From the NCBI GenBank assembly GCA_027029065.1, contig JALVGO010000003.1:1-6145 (forward strand): 6,145 nucleotides of DNA, read 5' to 3'. Position numbers and translations under genes: made by a program. Below the pieces are notes generated by a model, which saw only the letters and a program-made list of their open reading frames with translations, ran no database searches and was not told where the DNA came from. Positions 5,912 to 6,145 of this stretch are shown here, one piece after another. Source of the DNA: Sulfurovum sp. Lineage in GTDB: Bacteria; Campylobacterota; Campylobacteria; Campylobacterales; Sulfurovaceae. Within the stretch, counting starts at the first letter, position 1; each line of letters opens with the position of its first letter.

Positions 5912-6145
5912 TTATTTCTCTCCCTTGCTGAAAAAGTAGTTGGTAGCTTTGACAAAGCCTTCGACAGAACCGCAGTCAAAGCGGCTCCCTTTGAATCTGT
6001 AGGCGATGACTTTGCCTTTTTTTGCCTGTTCAAGCAGCGCATCGGTAATCTGGATCTCTCCGCCTTTTCCGGGTTTGGTATTGCGAAGTATCTCAAAGAT
6101 ATCCGGAGTGAGGATATAGCGTCCAATGATCGCCATATTGGTGGG
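5912..6145 (-). CDS. galU: UTP-glucose-1-phosphate uridylyltransferase, C-terminal part
   Basis: The gene runs off the right edge; only the last 77 residues are present. GalU makes UDP-glucose from UTP and glucose-1-phosphate for polysaccharide synthesis. The fragment matches the GalU C-terminus: AIIGRYILTPDIFEIL, then the conserved GGEIQITDAL, and KGSRFDCGSVEGFVKAT. It ends in a normal lysine-rich tail, so nothing suggests truncation at the 3' end. The first residues in the window (PTNM) belong to the interior of the protein; the methionine there is not the start. The TAA stop abuts the rmlB ATG with no gap, indicating one transcript. An alternative nucleotidyltransferase of the same family (GalF-like) is less likely. 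Confidence 0.93.
   Translation of the reverse strand, partial: PTNMAIIGRYILTPDIFEILRNTKPGKGGEIQITDALLEQAKKGKVIAYRFKGSRFDCGSVEGFVKATNYFFSKGEK

Overview
The window looks like part of a surface-polysaccharide gene cluster from a Gram-negative bacterium. The protein style, the AT-leaning composition and the galU-rmlB-rmlA order suggest Campylobacterota (Sulfurovum or Sulfurimonas-like). That assignment is inference from general resemblance; there is no rRNA or other marker here.

Layout. On the + strand, from the left edge: a family 2 glycosyltransferase (17-835), then an AT-rich two-gene module encoding a minimal nucleotidyltransferase (900-1196) and a HEPN-domain protein (1193-1660), which fits an MntA/HepT-type toxin-antitoxin pair. 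The other genes lie on the - strand. Read in their own direction from the right edge they are the 3' end of galU (5912 to edge), rmlB (4859-5911), rmlA (3990-4862), a secreted C39-like cysteine peptidase with its own promoter and terminators (2802-3872), and a WecA/WbpL-like membrane sugar-phosphate transferase (1657-2658). The two strands converge at 1657-1660, where both TAA stop codons share the four bases TTAA.

How the genes fit together. GalU makes UDP-glucose, and RmlA and RmlB make dTDP-glucose and then dTDP-4-keto-6-deoxyglucose. The WecA-like enzyme would start a glycan on undecaprenyl phosphate, and the GT2 enzyme would add a sugar to it. Together they describe O-antigen, capsule or exopolysaccharide synthesis. 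galU, rmlB and rmlA are tightly coupled (0-nt gap, then a 4-nt overlap). rmlC and rmlD are not in the window, so the final dTDP sugar cannot be named. The toxin-antitoxin module and the secreted peptidase look like insertions between the polysaccharide genes.

I see no rRNA, tRNA, CRISPR array, insertion sequence or origin, and no stretch over 300 bases without a gene. I do not see a convincing undescribed system. The points most worth following are the compact MNT/HEPN pair, the peptidase with its short C-terminal tail, and the overlapping tandem terminators behind the peptidase.
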